DNA of 64,000 nt, taken from assembly GCA_035949055.1 (NCBI GenBank), contig DASZIO010000060.1:124001-188000 (forward strand). Direction: 5' to 3'. Positions 8,397 to 16,568 of the stretch are shown here, piece after piece. The notes beneath the pieces are model-generated. The model was not told where the DNA came from, made no database searches, and saw nothing but the letters and a program-made list of their open reading frames with translations. Source of the DNA: Bog-756 sp035949055 (lineage in GTDB: Bacteria > Actinomycetota > Acidimicrobiia > Acidimicrobiales > RAAP-2). Made by a program: the position numbers and the translations under genes. The number at the start of each line of letters is the position of its first letter. The first letter of the stretch is position 1.

Positions 8397-9784
8397 GCGA
8401 CACGACCACGGTGGTCAACCCGGCCACCGAGGAGGTGATCGCCGCTGTCCCCGACCACGGTCGCGATGAGGTCGACGCGGTGGTGACGAGGGCCGCCGAG
8501 GTCGGGGCCGCCTGGCGTGACGTGGCCCCGGCCGACCGTGCCCGATTGCTGCGGAGGTTCGCGGCAAGGGTCGAGGAGCAGGGTGACGTCCTGGCCCTCC
8601 TGGAGACCCGCAATGTGGGGAAGCCTCTCGGTGAGAGCCGCGACGAGGTGGCCATGGTGGCGGAGGTGCTCTACTTCTACGCCGGCGCGGTCGACAAGCA
8701 CCGCGGGGCGACCGTGCCCGTGGCCGGCGGGGTGGACATGACCTTCCACGAGCCACTGGGTGTGGTGGCCGCCATCGTGCCGTGGAACTTCCCCCTCGCC
8801 ATCACCTCGTGGAAGGTGGGGCCGGCGCTGGCCACCGGGAACACCGTTGTCGTCAAGCCGGCCGAGCGCACACCGCTCACTGCACTCAGACTGGTCGACC
8901 TGGCCCTCGACGCCGGCATCCCCCGAGGCGTGTTCCAGGTGGTCACGGGCCGAGGTTCGGTGGTGGGGGCCCGGTTGGTGGAGCACCCCGAGGTTGACAA
9001 GGTCGCGTTCACCGGCTCGACCGCCGTCGGACGTGAGGTCATGGCCCGGGCCGCGGGCACCGTCAAGCGGGTCACGCTGGAGCTGGGTGGGAAGTCGGCG
9101 TCGGTCGTTTTCGCCGACGCCGACATCGAGCGGGCTGCGTCGGAGACGCCCGGAGGTGTGTTTGCCAATGCCGGACAGGACTGCTGTGCCCGCAGCCGCG
9201 TCCTGGTGCAGCGTCCGGTCTTCGACGAGTTTCTTTCCAGGTTGGACGTCGCGGTCGAGCGATGGAAGGTGGGCGACCCGACCGACCCGGCCACCAAGAT
9301 GGGCCCGCTGGTCAGCGCGGCCCACCGGCGGAGGGTCGAGAGCTTCCTGGCTCCAGGGATGGGCGAGCCCGGCGGTGGCCGGGTGGAGAGCCGCATCGCC
9401 GGTTCGGTGCCCTCCGGTCCCGGCTTCTGGTTCCCACCGACGGTGGTGGCCCCGGCGCGGGCGGAATGGCGCATGGCGCGCGAGGAGATCTTCGGGCCCG
9501 TGGTGGCCGTCATACCGTTCGAAGGTGAGGAGGACGCTGTCCGCATGGCCAACGACACCCCCTATGGCCTGTCCGGCTCCATCTGGACCAGGGACAGCGC
9601 CCGAGCCCTGCGTATGGCCCGCGCCGTCCAGTCCGGGAATCTTTCGGTCAACTCGAACAGCTCGGTCCGGGTCCAGACCAGCTTCGGCGGCATGAAGCAG
9701 TCGGGGTTCGGCCGCGACCTCGGTCTCGAAGCGTTGGCGTCGTACACCGATGTGAAGAATGTCTTCGTGTCCACATCCGGGTGA
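8393..9784 (+). CDS. Aldehyde dehydrogenase (gamma-glutamyl-aminobutyraldehyde / betaine-aldehyde type)
   Basis: This is a 463-residue NAD(P)-dependent aldehyde dehydrogenase. IVPWNFP (about 128-134), FTGST (206-210), the general base Glu230 in TLELGGKS and the catalytic Cys264 in GQDCCARS are all present, as is the C-terminal FGGMKQSGFGRDLG. The ATG overlaps the amidotransferase stop by ATGA. In this context it most likely oxidises the aldehyde produced when a gamma-glutamylated or free amine is deaminated. The family cannot be assigned a single substrate from sequence. No amine oxidase or transaminase for the preceding step is in the window. Confidence 0.87.
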   Translation: MSDTTTVVNPATEEVIAAVPDHGRDEVDAVVTRAAEVGAAWRDVAPADRARLLRRFAARVEEQGDVLALLETRNVGKPLGESRDEVAMVAEVLYFYAGAVDKHRGATVPVAGGVDMTFHEPLGVVAAIVPWNFPLAITSWKVGPALATGNTVVVKPAERTPLTALRLVDLALDAGIPRGVFQVVTGRGSVVGARLVEHPEVDKVAFTGSTAVGREVMARAAGTVKRVTLELGGKSASVVFADADIERAASETPGGVFANAGQDCCARSRVLVQRPVFDEFLSRLDVAVERWKVGDPTDPATKMGPLVSAAHRRRVESFLAPGMGEPGGGRVESRIAGSVPSGPGFWFPPTVVAPARAEWRMAREEIFGPVVAVIPFEGEEDAVRMANDTPYGLSGSIWTRDSARALRMARAVQSGNLSVNSNSSVRVQTSFGGMKQSGFGRDLGLEALASYTDVKNVFVSTSG

Positions 9785-9973
9785 GCTCACCCACCCCCAC
9801 GCGACCGGTTGGACGGTGGTTCCCACTGTCCGCCTCTTCCCGCCGGTCACGGGAGCAGCCAAGGACTCGGAGCCGGTGCGACGGCCGCTTCGGTTGCCGA
9901 CGTGGCCGACGATCGGTCAGCTGGTTGGGCGTGACCGGTCGGCGCGCTGACCCGATCCTTCCCCTCCCGGCAA

Positions 9974-11074
9974 TCAGAAGGGGAACCCGCCGGAGCCACC
10001 CGAGCCGGAGCCACCCGAGCCGGAGCCACCCGACCCTGTCGAGCCCGAACCAGACGAGCCCGAACCGGACGAGCCCACACCGCTCTGGCTCCCGTCACCT
10101 CCCGACCGAAGGCCGGAGATGAGCGACTCGAGCTCTGTGGAAGGGATGGCGAATCCGATGTTCTGCGCTGAGGTCCCGTTACCCGACGAGCCGGCGGTGG
10201 CGGTGTTCATCCCGATGACCTGACCGGCCGCGTTGACCAGCGCGCCTCCCGAGTTACCGGGGTTGATGGCCGCATCCGTCTGGATCATGCCGTTGAGCGT
10301 CTCGGTGGCGTTGGAGGAGCTGTCGCCGGCAGTGACCTGGCGATTGAGGGCCGACACGATCCCCGAGGTCACGGTGGCACTGTCGCCCAGAGCCAGCGCG
10401 TTGCCTATGGCGACAACTGGATCACCGACCTGGACCTGGCTCGAATCACCGAAGGTCACGGTGGGGAGCCCGCTGACGTTTTGGACCTGCAACAGCGCCA
10501 CGTCTTTGTCCGGGTCGGCGCCGACGACTTGGGCCGCCAGCTGCTTCGTCGAGTTGTTGAGCGCGACCGTGATGCTGGTCGCTCCGTCGATCACATGGTT
10601 GTTGGTGAGCACCTCTCCCGTCGAGGTGATGATCATCCCGGTTCCCTGGTCGCCCGATCCGTTCCCGTCGTTGGCGGTGATCTCGACGATGGCCGGGGAG
10701 ACCTGCTTCACGATCTGGGTGGTGGAGGAAGAGAGGGAAGGGCCGCTGGCGGTCTTGATGGCCGGTGCCGCCTGGGTGGCAGAGCTGGGCGCGTCGCGAT
10801 GGGCTACACCGGCGCCGACCAGTCCGCCCACCAGTGCGGCGACGGCCGCCACGGCCACGACACCGCGGGCACCCCGCTTCGGGCGCCCGGAAGGCTCGGG
10901 TCGAGGTGCGGCGGCCGCGGCGGGCCATATGGTCGGAGGCTGGGTTCCACCACCGGCCGGACCGGCGGAGGACAGGGGATAGGTGCCGGTGGGCCCGGCC
11001 ACGAAGGTGGGGGCGGCGGTTGCCTGTTCGTCGGGGTAGGTTCCGGTTTGCGGTTCGTGCGGGAAGTCAACCAT
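9974..11074 (-). CDS. HtrA/DegP-type serine protease without PDZ domain, Gly/Ser-rich tail
   Basis: This 366-residue protein has a Pro/Ala-rich cytoplasmic N-terminus (1-65), one membrane segment (about 70-91) and an extracytoplasmic trypsin-like domain with His160 (TNNHVIDG), Asp191 (DPDKDVALLQV) and Ser275 (NPGNSGGAL). It resembles actinobacterial membrane-anchored HtrA/PepD proteases used in envelope quality control. The family normally has a C-terminal PDZ domain; here the protease domain is followed only by a low-complexity Gly/Ser tail of about 40 residues ending GGFPF. The ATG lies 6 nt after AATAAT with no ribosome site, so it is probably leaderless. It converges on the aldehyde dehydrogenase. 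Confidence 0.9.
   Translation of the reverse strand: MVDFPHEPQTGTYPDEQATAAPTFVAGPTGTYPLSSAGPAGGGTQPPTIWPAAAAAPRPEPSGRPKRGARGVVAVAAVAALVGGLVGAGVAHRDAPSSATQAAPAIKTASGPSLSSSTTQIVKQVSPAIVEITANDGNGSGDQGTGMIITSTGEVLTNNHVIDGATSITVALNNSTKQLAAQVVGADPDKDVALLQVQNVSGLPTVTFGDSSQVQVGDPVVAIGNALALGDSATVTSGIVSALNRQVTAGDSSSNATETLNGMIQTDAAINPGNSGGALVNAAGQVIGMNTATAGSSGNGTSAQNIGFAIPSTELESLISGLRSGGDGSQSGVGSSGSGSSGSGSTGSGGSGSGGSGSGGSGGFPF
9981..10075 (+). repeat. Short-period low-complexity repeat encoding the Gly/Ser tail
   Basis: An approximately 18-bp unit (GAGCCGGAGCCACCC and close variants) recurs through this stretch, grading into CGAGCCCGAACC-type variants. It lies wholly inside the protease gene and encodes its Ser-Gly tail on the minus strand. 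Confidence 0.7.
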
Positions 11075-11080
11075 GACTTG

Positions 11081-11086
11081 ATTATT
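11081..11086 (-). promoter_or_regulatory. -10-like element of the HtrA-type protease gene
   Basis: Read on the minus strand, AATAAT lies 6 nt before the ATG at 11074. A TTAACG about 8 nt further upstream is too close to be a standard -35. Confidence 0.35.
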
Positions 11087-11217
11087 GGAGCGGACGTTAA
11101 GGACGACGTATGGAGGAAGTAGGAGTATCCGAAGAATCTCTGGTGCCGGAGCCGACGCGAGCCGGCTTACTTGCTGGTCACGTACTCCCTCCGGTACCGG
11201 GGCCCGCTGAGCCCGGG

Positions 11218-11223
11218 TAACGT
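11218..11223 (+). promoter_or_regulatory. -10-like element TAACGT
   Basis: TAACGT ends 7 nt before the ATG at 11231, with no ribosome site between, supporting expression of the small membrane ORF as a leaderless message. Confidence 0.4.
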
Positions 11224-11230
11224 GACCCGC

Positions 11231-11365
11231 ATGTCAGATGGCTCCCGCAGGTTCGCCAAGCCAGCGGCCGCCTTGGGTGTGCTCGCCACCATGGCGAGCA
11301 TCTGGTGGTTCGCCCTGCGTCCCCGGCGAAAGATCAAAACAGACAAGACCGGCGACGGCCAGTAG
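11231..11365 (+). CDS. Small single-pass membrane protein, 44 residues, unrecognised
   Basis: ATG to TAG encodes MSDGSRRFAKPAAALGV... with one hydrophobic segment (about residues 10-27, containing the SIWWFAL end) and a basic tail ending KTGDGQ. I do not recognise a family. Support comes from three things: a leaderless-type -10 box 7 nt upstream, a plausible topology (basic flank, helix, basic flank) and a position immediately before an MFS transporter gene whose own -10 box starts 2 nt after this stop. It might be an independent small protein or a partner of the transporter. Chance ORFs of this size are common in GC-rich DNA, so this remains tentative. Confidence 0.45.
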   Translation: MSDGSRRFAKPAAALGVLATMASIWWFALRPRRKIKTDKTGDGQ

Positions 11366-11366
11366 G

Positions 11367-11372
11367 TAGCGT
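11367..11372 (+). promoter_or_regulatory. -10-like element TAGCGT of the MFS gene
   Basis: TAGCGT lies 8 nt before the GTG at 11381 with only CGCCCCAG between; no Shine-Dalgarno sequence is present. Confidence 0.4.
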
Positions 11373-11380
11373 CGCCCCAG

Positions 11381-12658
11381 GTGGCCCTGGCCTCGCTGCG
11401 CCCGCTCCGCTCGCGGAACTTCGCACTCATCTGGACGGCCGCCCTGGTCTCCAACGTGGGCTCGTGGATGCAGACCGTCGCCCTCGGCATATTGGTATTC
11501 GACCGCACCGGACAACCCGGGTGGACGGGTCTGGTGGCCGCCGCCGCCTTCGTTCCCATCGGTCTCCTGGCCCCGGTCGGTGGCGCCCTGGCCGACCGGC
11601 TCGACCGACGACGCTGGTTGATCGTCACCACCATCGGCGAAATGGTGTTCGCCTCGGTGTTGGCGGTGCTGGCGGCTACCGACCACGACCCACCGGCGGT
11701 GCTGGTCGGTTTGGCTCTGTTGGGCGGGGCCGCCGCCGCCGTCGGGTTCCCCGCCTACCAGGCCATGGTGCCCGATCTGGTCCCGCCTGAAGACCTGCTC
11801 GGGGCGGTGTCCCTGTCTTCGGCCCAGTTCAATCTGGGGCGGGTCATCGGACCGGCCCTGGCCGGTCTGGTCCTGTTGTCCCACAACTACGGGCTGGTCT
11901 TCGGCATAAACGCCGCATCGTTCGCCGGGGTGGTGGTGGCGCTGGCCATGGTCAGACTGCCAAAACCGGCGGCCCGCGAACCGGAAGGGCGCATCGCGTC
12001 TCGCATCGCCGCCGGAGTGCGGGCGGCCCGGGCTGAGCCCGGGTGTCGATCGGCCATCGGGCTGATCGCCTACGTTGCGCTTTTTGCCTCCCCGTTCATC
12101 GCCCTGGTGCCGGCGATGGCAGGTGTCCTGCGGCGTGACGGCGTCAGCACCCAGGTGGGCACGGCCATCCTGGTGACCGCCCAGGGGATCGGAGCCGTCG
12201 CCGGAGCCCTGGCCCTGCCGACGCTGGCCGAGCGGCTCGGACGCCGCACCATGCTGCAGGCCGCGTTGTTCGGCCTGCCGGTGCTGTTGGTGCTCTATGC
12301 GTTGGCTCCCTCGCTGTGGGTTTCCGCCTTGTCCCTGTTGGCGGTGGGCGCCGGCTACATTGCCGTACTGTCGGGGCTCAACACCGTGGTGCAACTCCGG
12401 GCCCCGGCGAAGGCACGCGGCCGCATCCTCAGCATCTACATGATGGGCCTCGGGATCGTCTACCCGATCGGAGCCGTCGTGCAGGGGGCGGTGGCCGACC
12501 ACACCGGTGTGCGGGCGGTGACGGTGGCCGGGGCGGCGGTGCTGTGGGGCGGACTGGCGCTCCTCGCCTCCTTCCGCCCGTCGGTGTTCACCGCCCTGGG
12601 CGATCCTCCCGAGGCCACCGAGCAGGTCGGGGTCCTTCCCACCGCCGAGCTCCCGTGA
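11381..12658 (+). CDS. MFS transporter, DHA3/EntS-like
   Basis: This 425-residue membrane protein has about twelve helices. It opens with SLRPLRSRNFALIWTAALVSNVGSWMQTVALGILVFDRTG, typical of the MFS_3 / enterobactin-exporter-like group, and has the loop GGALADRLDRRRWL matching MFS motif A. This group includes exporters of drugs, macrolides and siderophores. The start is GTG, 8 nt after a -10-like box. The stop overlaps the next gene as GTGA, so it is cotranscribed with an acyl-CoA-synthetase-like protein. The substrate is unknown; coupling to an adenylating enzyme could reflect export of the acid or of its product. Confidence 0.8.
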   Translation: MALASLRPLRSRNFALIWTAALVSNVGSWMQTVALGILVFDRTGQPGWTGLVAAAAFVPIGLLAPVGGALADRLDRRRWLIVTTIGEMVFASVLAVLAATDHDPPAVLVGLALLGGAAAAVGFPAYQAMVPDLVPPEDLLGAVSLSSAQFNLGRVIGPALAGLVLLSHNYGLVFGINAASFAGVVVALAMVRLPKPAAREPEGRIASRIAAGVRAARAEPGCRSAIGLIAYVALFASPFIALVPAMAGVLRRDGVSTQVGTAILVTAQGIGAVAGALALPTLAERLGRRTMLQAALFGLPVLLVLYALAPSLWVSALSLLAVGAGYIAVLSGLNTVVQLRAPAKARGRILSIYMMGLGIVYPIGAVVQGAVADHTGVRAVTVAGAAVLWGGLALLASFRPSVFTALGDPPEATEQVGVLPTAELP

Positions 12659-14031
12659 GCGGACCGATCGCTGTCGAGGTGCTGCGAGCCGAGGACGCCG
12701 AGTCCGCACAGCGCCGTGCCGCGGGGGCACTGCTTGCCGCCGGCCTGGATCGGGGTGACCGGGCCGCCTTCAGCCTTCCCTCGTCAGCCGCTCTGCTCTG
12801 TGCCGTGCTCGGCGCGCTTCGGGTCGGCGTCGTGCCGGTACTGCTTAACGCCACGCTGCTCGAGCGCGAGCGCGACCTCTTGGTCGCCGATGCGCAACCG
12901 GGCGTAGTGATCGCGGACGAGGCACAGCTCGTCGCCTTGGACGATGGGGTCCCAGTCGACCTGGCTCCCTATCCCCTGGCTCGTCCCATGCACTACACGT
13001 CGGGGACGACCGGCCGATCGAAGGGGGTCTGGTCCGGTCTCTGGGACGAGTCCACTGCGCGCGCCGCCTTTGCCGACGAGGCCGATCTATGGTCCTTCGG
13101 CCCGAACGACGTCCATCTGGTGTGCTCGCCGCTGTACCACTCGGTGTCCATCCGGTTCGCCAGCGGCACCCTGCTGAGTGGTGGTACATGCGTGATCCTC
13201 GGACGGTTCGACGCCCACCTCGCTTGGGATGTGCTCCGGGGGCGACACGGGGAGCGACTCGGCACGGTGCCGACCACCGCCTTCATGGCTCCTACTGCCC
13301 TGCGCCGACTGCTCGACGCCGATCCTCGTCCCGAAGAACCGCTCGATGCGCTGCGCCTCCTGGTGCACGCCGGCTCGCCCTGTCCGACCGCGCTGAAGCG
13401 CCGCGCCCTCGAGCGAGTGGGCTCCGGCGTCCTCTGGGAGTTCTATGGCTCCACCGAGGGCCAGTTCACCGCGTGTTCGCCGGAGGACTGGATGGGCCAC
13501 CCGGGAACCGTCGGTCGGGCTCGTGCGGGCCGGATCCTCACCGTTGACCAGGACGGCACGATCTGGTGCAAGGGCCCGGGGTTCGCTCGCTTCGCGTACT
13601 GGCGGGACGAGGCCAAGACCGTCTCGGCCTGGCGGGATGGCGCCTTCACCGTCGGAGACCTCGGGCGGCTCGAGGACGGTTATCTCTTTCTGGACGGTCG
13701 CCGCGACGACCTCATCATCACCGGGGGTGTCAACGTCTATCCGGCCGAGGTCGAACAGGTGCTGAGCGAAGCCGCCGGCGTCGCCGAGGTCGCCGTCTTC
13801 GGCCTGGCCGACGAGGCGTGGGGACAGCGTGTCTGTGCCGCCGTCGTGCCGGCCCACGCTCCGGGGGGACCTTCCGGGGAGCGCCTGCTCGAGGGAGTCG
13901 CCGCTCTGGCTGCTGCCCGGCTGGCGGGCTACAAGCGCCCGAAGCACTACGTGGTGGTGGATGAGCTTCCCCGGACCGCGACCGGAAAGCTGCAGCGCAA
14001 CAGGATGGCGGATCTCGCCGACCCCGGCTGA
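12655..14031 (+). CDS. Acyl-CoA synthetase / AMP-dependent ligase
   Basis: This 458-residue ANL-superfamily enzyme activates a carboxylic acid as acyl-adenylate, probably to its CoA thioester. The P-loop is YTSGTTGRSKG (about 114-124), the A5-like motif is EFYGSTEG, the hinge region is YLFLDGRRDDLIITGGVNVYP, and the C-terminal lysine lies in PRTATGKLQRN. It is somewhat short at the N-terminus compared with typical 500-residue members, but all core motifs are intact. The GTG start overlaps the MFS stop (GTGA). The stop codon lies inside a 25-bp tandem repeat described separately. The substrate is unknown. Confidence 0.85.
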   Translation: MSGPIAVEVLRAEDAESAQRRAAGALLAAGLDRGDRAAFSLPSSAALLCAVLGALRVGVVPVLLNATLLERERDLLVADAQPGVVIADEAQLVALDDGVPVDLAPYPLARPMHYTSGTTGRSKGVWSGLWDESTARAAFADEADLWSFGPNDVHLVCSPLYHSVSIRFASGTLLSGGTCVILGRFDAHLAWDVLRGRHGERLGTVPTTAFMAPTALRRLLDADPRPEEPLDALRLLVHAGSPCPTALKRRALERVGSGVLWEFYGSTEGQFTACSPEDWMGHPGTVGRARAGRILTVDQDGTIWCKGPGFARFAYWRDEAKTVSAWRDGAFTVGDLGRLEDGYLFLDGRRDDLIITGGVNVYPAEVEQVLSEAAGVAEVAVFGLADEAWGQRVCAAVVPAHAPGGPSGERLLEGVAALAAARLAGYKRPKHYVVVDELPRTATGKLQRNRMADLADPG

Positions 14032-14089
14032 CACCGGTTCTCCCGACCCCGGCTGACACCGGTTCTCCCGACCCCGGCCGCGGTCTCCC
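14020..14089 (+). repeat. 25-bp tandem repeat spanning the ligase stop codon
   Basis: Two identical 25-bp units occupy 14020-14044 and 14045-14069, followed by a partial third, degenerate unit. Each full unit begins GACCCCGGCTGA and so carries a TGA; the first TGA is the real stop of the acyl-CoA synthetase. Because 25 is not a multiple of three, the second TGA falls in another reading frame. Confidence 0.85.
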
Positions 14090-14132
14090 GACCGGCTGTC
14101 CCGGACGCGGGCCTGCGGTCGTGGTGGAGCGA

Positions 14133-14193
14133 TTCCCGTCCTTGCCGCCGTGCCGTGGGAAGTTCCCGTCCCTTGCCGCGGTGCCGTGGGGAA
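14133..14193 (+). repeat. 30-31 bp tandem repeat in the upstream region of the aldehyde dehydrogenase
   Basis: Two near-identical units starting TTCCCGTCC and ending CGTGGGAA or CGTGGGGAA lie head to tail. The second ends within the -10-like AATACT that precedes the GTG start at 14204. The first copy lacks the downstream ATACT. Confidence 0.75.
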
Positions 14194-14197
14194 TACT
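14192..14197 (+). promoter_or_regulatory. -10-like element AATACT
   Basis: AATACT lies 6 nt before the GTG at 14204 with no ribosome site; it partly overlaps the end of the second 31-bp repeat. Confidence 0.4.
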
Positions 14198-14203
14198 GGA
14201 CCG

Positions 14204-15607
14204 GTGAGTCCCGCCGACGCCGGTCCTCCGATCGCCACCATCAATCCGGCCACCGGTCAGCTGCTTGAGTCGTTCGAACCCTTCGACGCCGCCGGGGTAG
14301 ATGCCCGCTTGGCGGCTGCGGCAACGGCCGCACCCCGATGGGCACAGAGCTCGTTCGACGAGCGGTCTCGCCTGTTGGTCACGGTCGCCGAGCTGTTGGA
14401 GGGAGAGCTCCCTGATATCGCCCATCAGGTGACCACGGAGATGGGGAAGCCCTTCGCGCAGGCCAAGGCCGAGGTGTCCAAGTGCGCGAGTGCGTTCCGG
14501 TGGTTCGCCGAGCACGCCGAGCGGTTGCTGTCCGACGAAGAGGTGCCCGTGGATGCCTCTCTCGGACTGGTGACCTACCAGCCGCTCGGGGCGGTGCTGG
14601 CCATCATGCCCTGGAACTTCCCCCTCTGGCAGGTGGTCCGCTTCATCGCGCCTGCCGCCATGGCCGGCAATGTGGGATTGCTGAAGCACGCCCCGAGCGT
14701 GCCCCGCACGGCGTTGCTGCTCGAGGACCTCTTCCGTCGGGCCGGCGCTCCTGACGGTTTCTTCCAGACGCTGTTGATCGGGACCGACCAGGTACCCGCC
14801 ATCATCGCTGATCCCAGGGTGGCGGCCGTGACCCTGACCGGAAGTGTGGGCGCGGGGCGAGCGGTGGCGGCACAGGCCGGTGCGGTCGGCAAGAAGATGG
14901 TGCTGGAGCTCGGGGGGAGTGACCCTTTCATCGTGCTGCCGTCGGCCGACATCGACCGGGCGATCTCGGTGGGGGTCCAGGCCCGGGTGCAGAACGCCGG
15001 CCAATCGTGCATCGCGGCCAAGCGCTTCATTGTCCACGAGCGGGTGGCCGACGAGTTCACCGACGGGTTCGTGGCCGGCATGGAGGCCCTCTCGGTGGGC
15101 GACCCCTTCGATCCGGCTACCGAGGTCGGCCCGCTCGTGACGGGCGCGGCTCGGGACACGATCGAGGCCCAGGTCGAAGACGCCCGGTCGAAGGGGGCAT
15201 CGATCCTCTGTGGCGGCGAGCGGGTCACCGGTCCGGAGGGAAAGGAACATCCCGGGTTCTTCTACCGACCGACGGTGATCTCCGGCATCGAGCCGGGAAT
15301 GCGGGTGGCCACCGAGGAGGTATTCGGTCCGGTCGCCCTCCTGTTCGTGGCGAAGGACGCCGACGAGGCGCTGAGCCTGGCCAACAGCACCGAATTCGGC
15401 CTGGGGTCGAGTGTGTGGACCACCGACCCGGACGAGCAGCAACGGTTCGCCGTCGAGCTCCAGGCCGGGCAGGTCTTCGTCAACGGCATGGTGGTCTCCA
15501 TGCCCCCGCTGCCCTTCGGGGGCATCAAGAGCTCGGGGTTCGGTCGTGAGCTCTCGGCGCACGGGCTTCGTGAGTTCTGCAACGTGAAGTCGGTGTGGAT
15601 CGCCTGA
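14204..15607 (+). CDS. Succinate-semialdehyde-type NAD(P)-dependent aldehyde dehydrogenase
   Basis: This 467-residue aldehyde dehydrogenase resembles GabD1-type succinate-semialdehyde dehydrogenases, which feed GABA-derived carbon into the TCA cycle. INPATGQ opens the protein. IMPWNFPLWQVVR, LTGS, the general base Glu235 (VLELGGSDPF) and the catalytic Cys269 (NAGQSCIAAKR) are present, with PFGGIKSSGFGREL near the end. The GTG start is supported by a -10-like box 6 nt upstream; the open frame extends 18 codons further but through repeat sequence. It could use the succinate semialdehyde expected from the gamma-glutamyl amine pathway 5 kb away, though this link is inference. Confidence 0.85.
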   Translation: MSPADAGPPIATINPATGQLLESFEPFDAAGVDARLAAAATAAPRWAQSSFDERSRLLVTVAELLEGELPDIAHQVTTEMGKPFAQAKAEVSKCASAFRWFAEHAERLLSDEEVPVDASLGLVTYQPLGAVLAIMPWNFPLWQVVRFIAPAAMAGNVGLLKHAPSVPRTALLLEDLFRRAGAPDGFFQTLLIGTDQVPAIIADPRVAAVTLTGSVGAGRAVAAQAGAVGKKMVLELGGSDPFIVLPSADIDRAISVGVQARVQNAGQSCIAAKRFIVHERVADEFTDGFVAGMEALSVGDPFDPATEVGPLVTGAARDTIEAQVEDARSKGASILCGGERVTGPEGKEHPGFFYRPTVISGIEPGMRVATEEVFGPVALLFVAKDADEALSLANSTEFGLGSSVWTTDPDEQQRFAVELQAGQVFVNGMVVSMPPLPFGGIKSSGFGRELSAHGLREFCNVKSVWIA

Positions 15608-15659
15608 TCGCCCTGACATCCTCGCCGCCGCCACCTCGAACGGAGCACGCCGCCGCGGC

Positions 15660-16475
15660 CTAATCGCTGGTGGTGGCGACCGATGTGGTCATCGGACCCG
15701 TCGACCAGGTCGTCGACGTCGAGCCCCAGGTCCATTGGCGTCCGTCGTAGGAGACCGAGGTCAGGTGGTAGTTGTAGGCATGGGCCACCACCCAGGCCGC
15801 CGCCTGCCATCCGGCTTTGGGGCTGGAGGGATTGGTGAGTGCTCCCGGGCCCAGCTCGGCTTGGGCCGCCGCCCCCAGCGCAGCACGGTCCGGCCTGGCC
15901 CCCCCGAAGCCGTTGAGTTGGCAGGTGAGTGCGGCCGGGCGCTCGCCGGTGGTGGCAATGGCCACCGCCCGGGCCTCGGGCTCCCACTGGGCATAGGCCC
16001 CTGGGTCCGCACTGCCCTGGACCAGCTGGGCCGCCTCCGTGACCGGCAAGGCCTCCCACCCGGGGACCTGTAGGAGGTGGGCATAGAACGCGGCCGCGGC
16101 ATAGGCAGGATCAAGGATCTGTCCCGGCGTGCCCCAACCCTCGGACGGGCGTTGCTGGAACAGACCCAACGAGTCGCGGTCCCCGTAGGGCAGGTTCAAG
16201 AGGTGTGACTCCTGCAGGGCCGCGGCAATGGCGATGGTCACGGCATGGTCGGGCATTCCGCGTCGCACCCCCACCGCGGTGATGATCGCCGCATTCTGGG
16301 CCTGGTCCGGAGACAGGGTGAACGAGCCGCCCGACGAGCCGGTTGAGACCGTGCAGGCCGAGACGGCCGGTCGCGTCGGCCGGTGGAGAAGTCCGACCGA
16401 TAGGGCCACGACCGTCGTCAACACGATGGCCGCGGCGAACCCGACCACCACCTGTCTTATCCGTCTTCGGCTCAT
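15660..16475 (-). CDS. Secreted or membrane-anchored lysozyme/transglycosylase-like protein
   Basis: The product is about 271 residues, with a basic N-terminus and one hydrophobic segment (MSRRRIRQVVVGFAAAIV...), then an extracytoplasmic domain. The stretch ALQESHLLNLPYGDRDSLGLFQQRPS followed by GWGT resembles the active-site region of lysozyme-like transglycosylases: a Glu at QESHL and a GLFQ motif. Proteins with this signature are common in actinobacteria but mostly uncharacterised. I place the start at the ATG just before the anchor; an ATG 15 codons upstream is also in frame. A role in peptidoglycan turnover is likely but unproven. It is divergent from the cysteine desulfurase. Confidence 0.7.
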   Translation of the reverse strand: MSRRRIRQVVVGFAAAIVLTTVVALSVGLLHRPTRPAVSACTVSTGSSGGSFTLSPDQAQNAAIITAVGVRRGMPDHAVTIAIAAALQESHLLNLPYGDRDSLGLFQQRPSEGWGTPGQILDPAYAAAAFYAHLLQVPGWEALPVTEAAQLVQGSADPGAYAQWEPEARAVAIATTGERPAALTCQLNGFGGARPDRAALGAAAQAELGPGALTNPSSPKAGWQAAAWVVAHAYNYHLTSVSYDGRQWTWGSTSTTWSTGPMTTSVATTSD

Positions 16476-16568
16476 CGGCTCCGCGCGTCGGTTCCTCCTC
16501 GATCCATCATGGCCGGTCACCGGCCCAGGAAGGCGTCGCCCAACGGTTCAGCTGGTCGGCGCGTCGGG

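Noticed and set aside
7886..9862. 658-codon minus-strand open frame
   Set aside because: It runs antisense to the PuuD-like and aldehyde dehydrogenase genes, which have intact active sites; no motif is recognisable in the shadow.
13730..15634. 634-codon minus-strand open frame
   Set aside because: Antisense to the acyl-CoA synthetase end and the second aldehyde dehydrogenase; composition is typical of a shadow frame.
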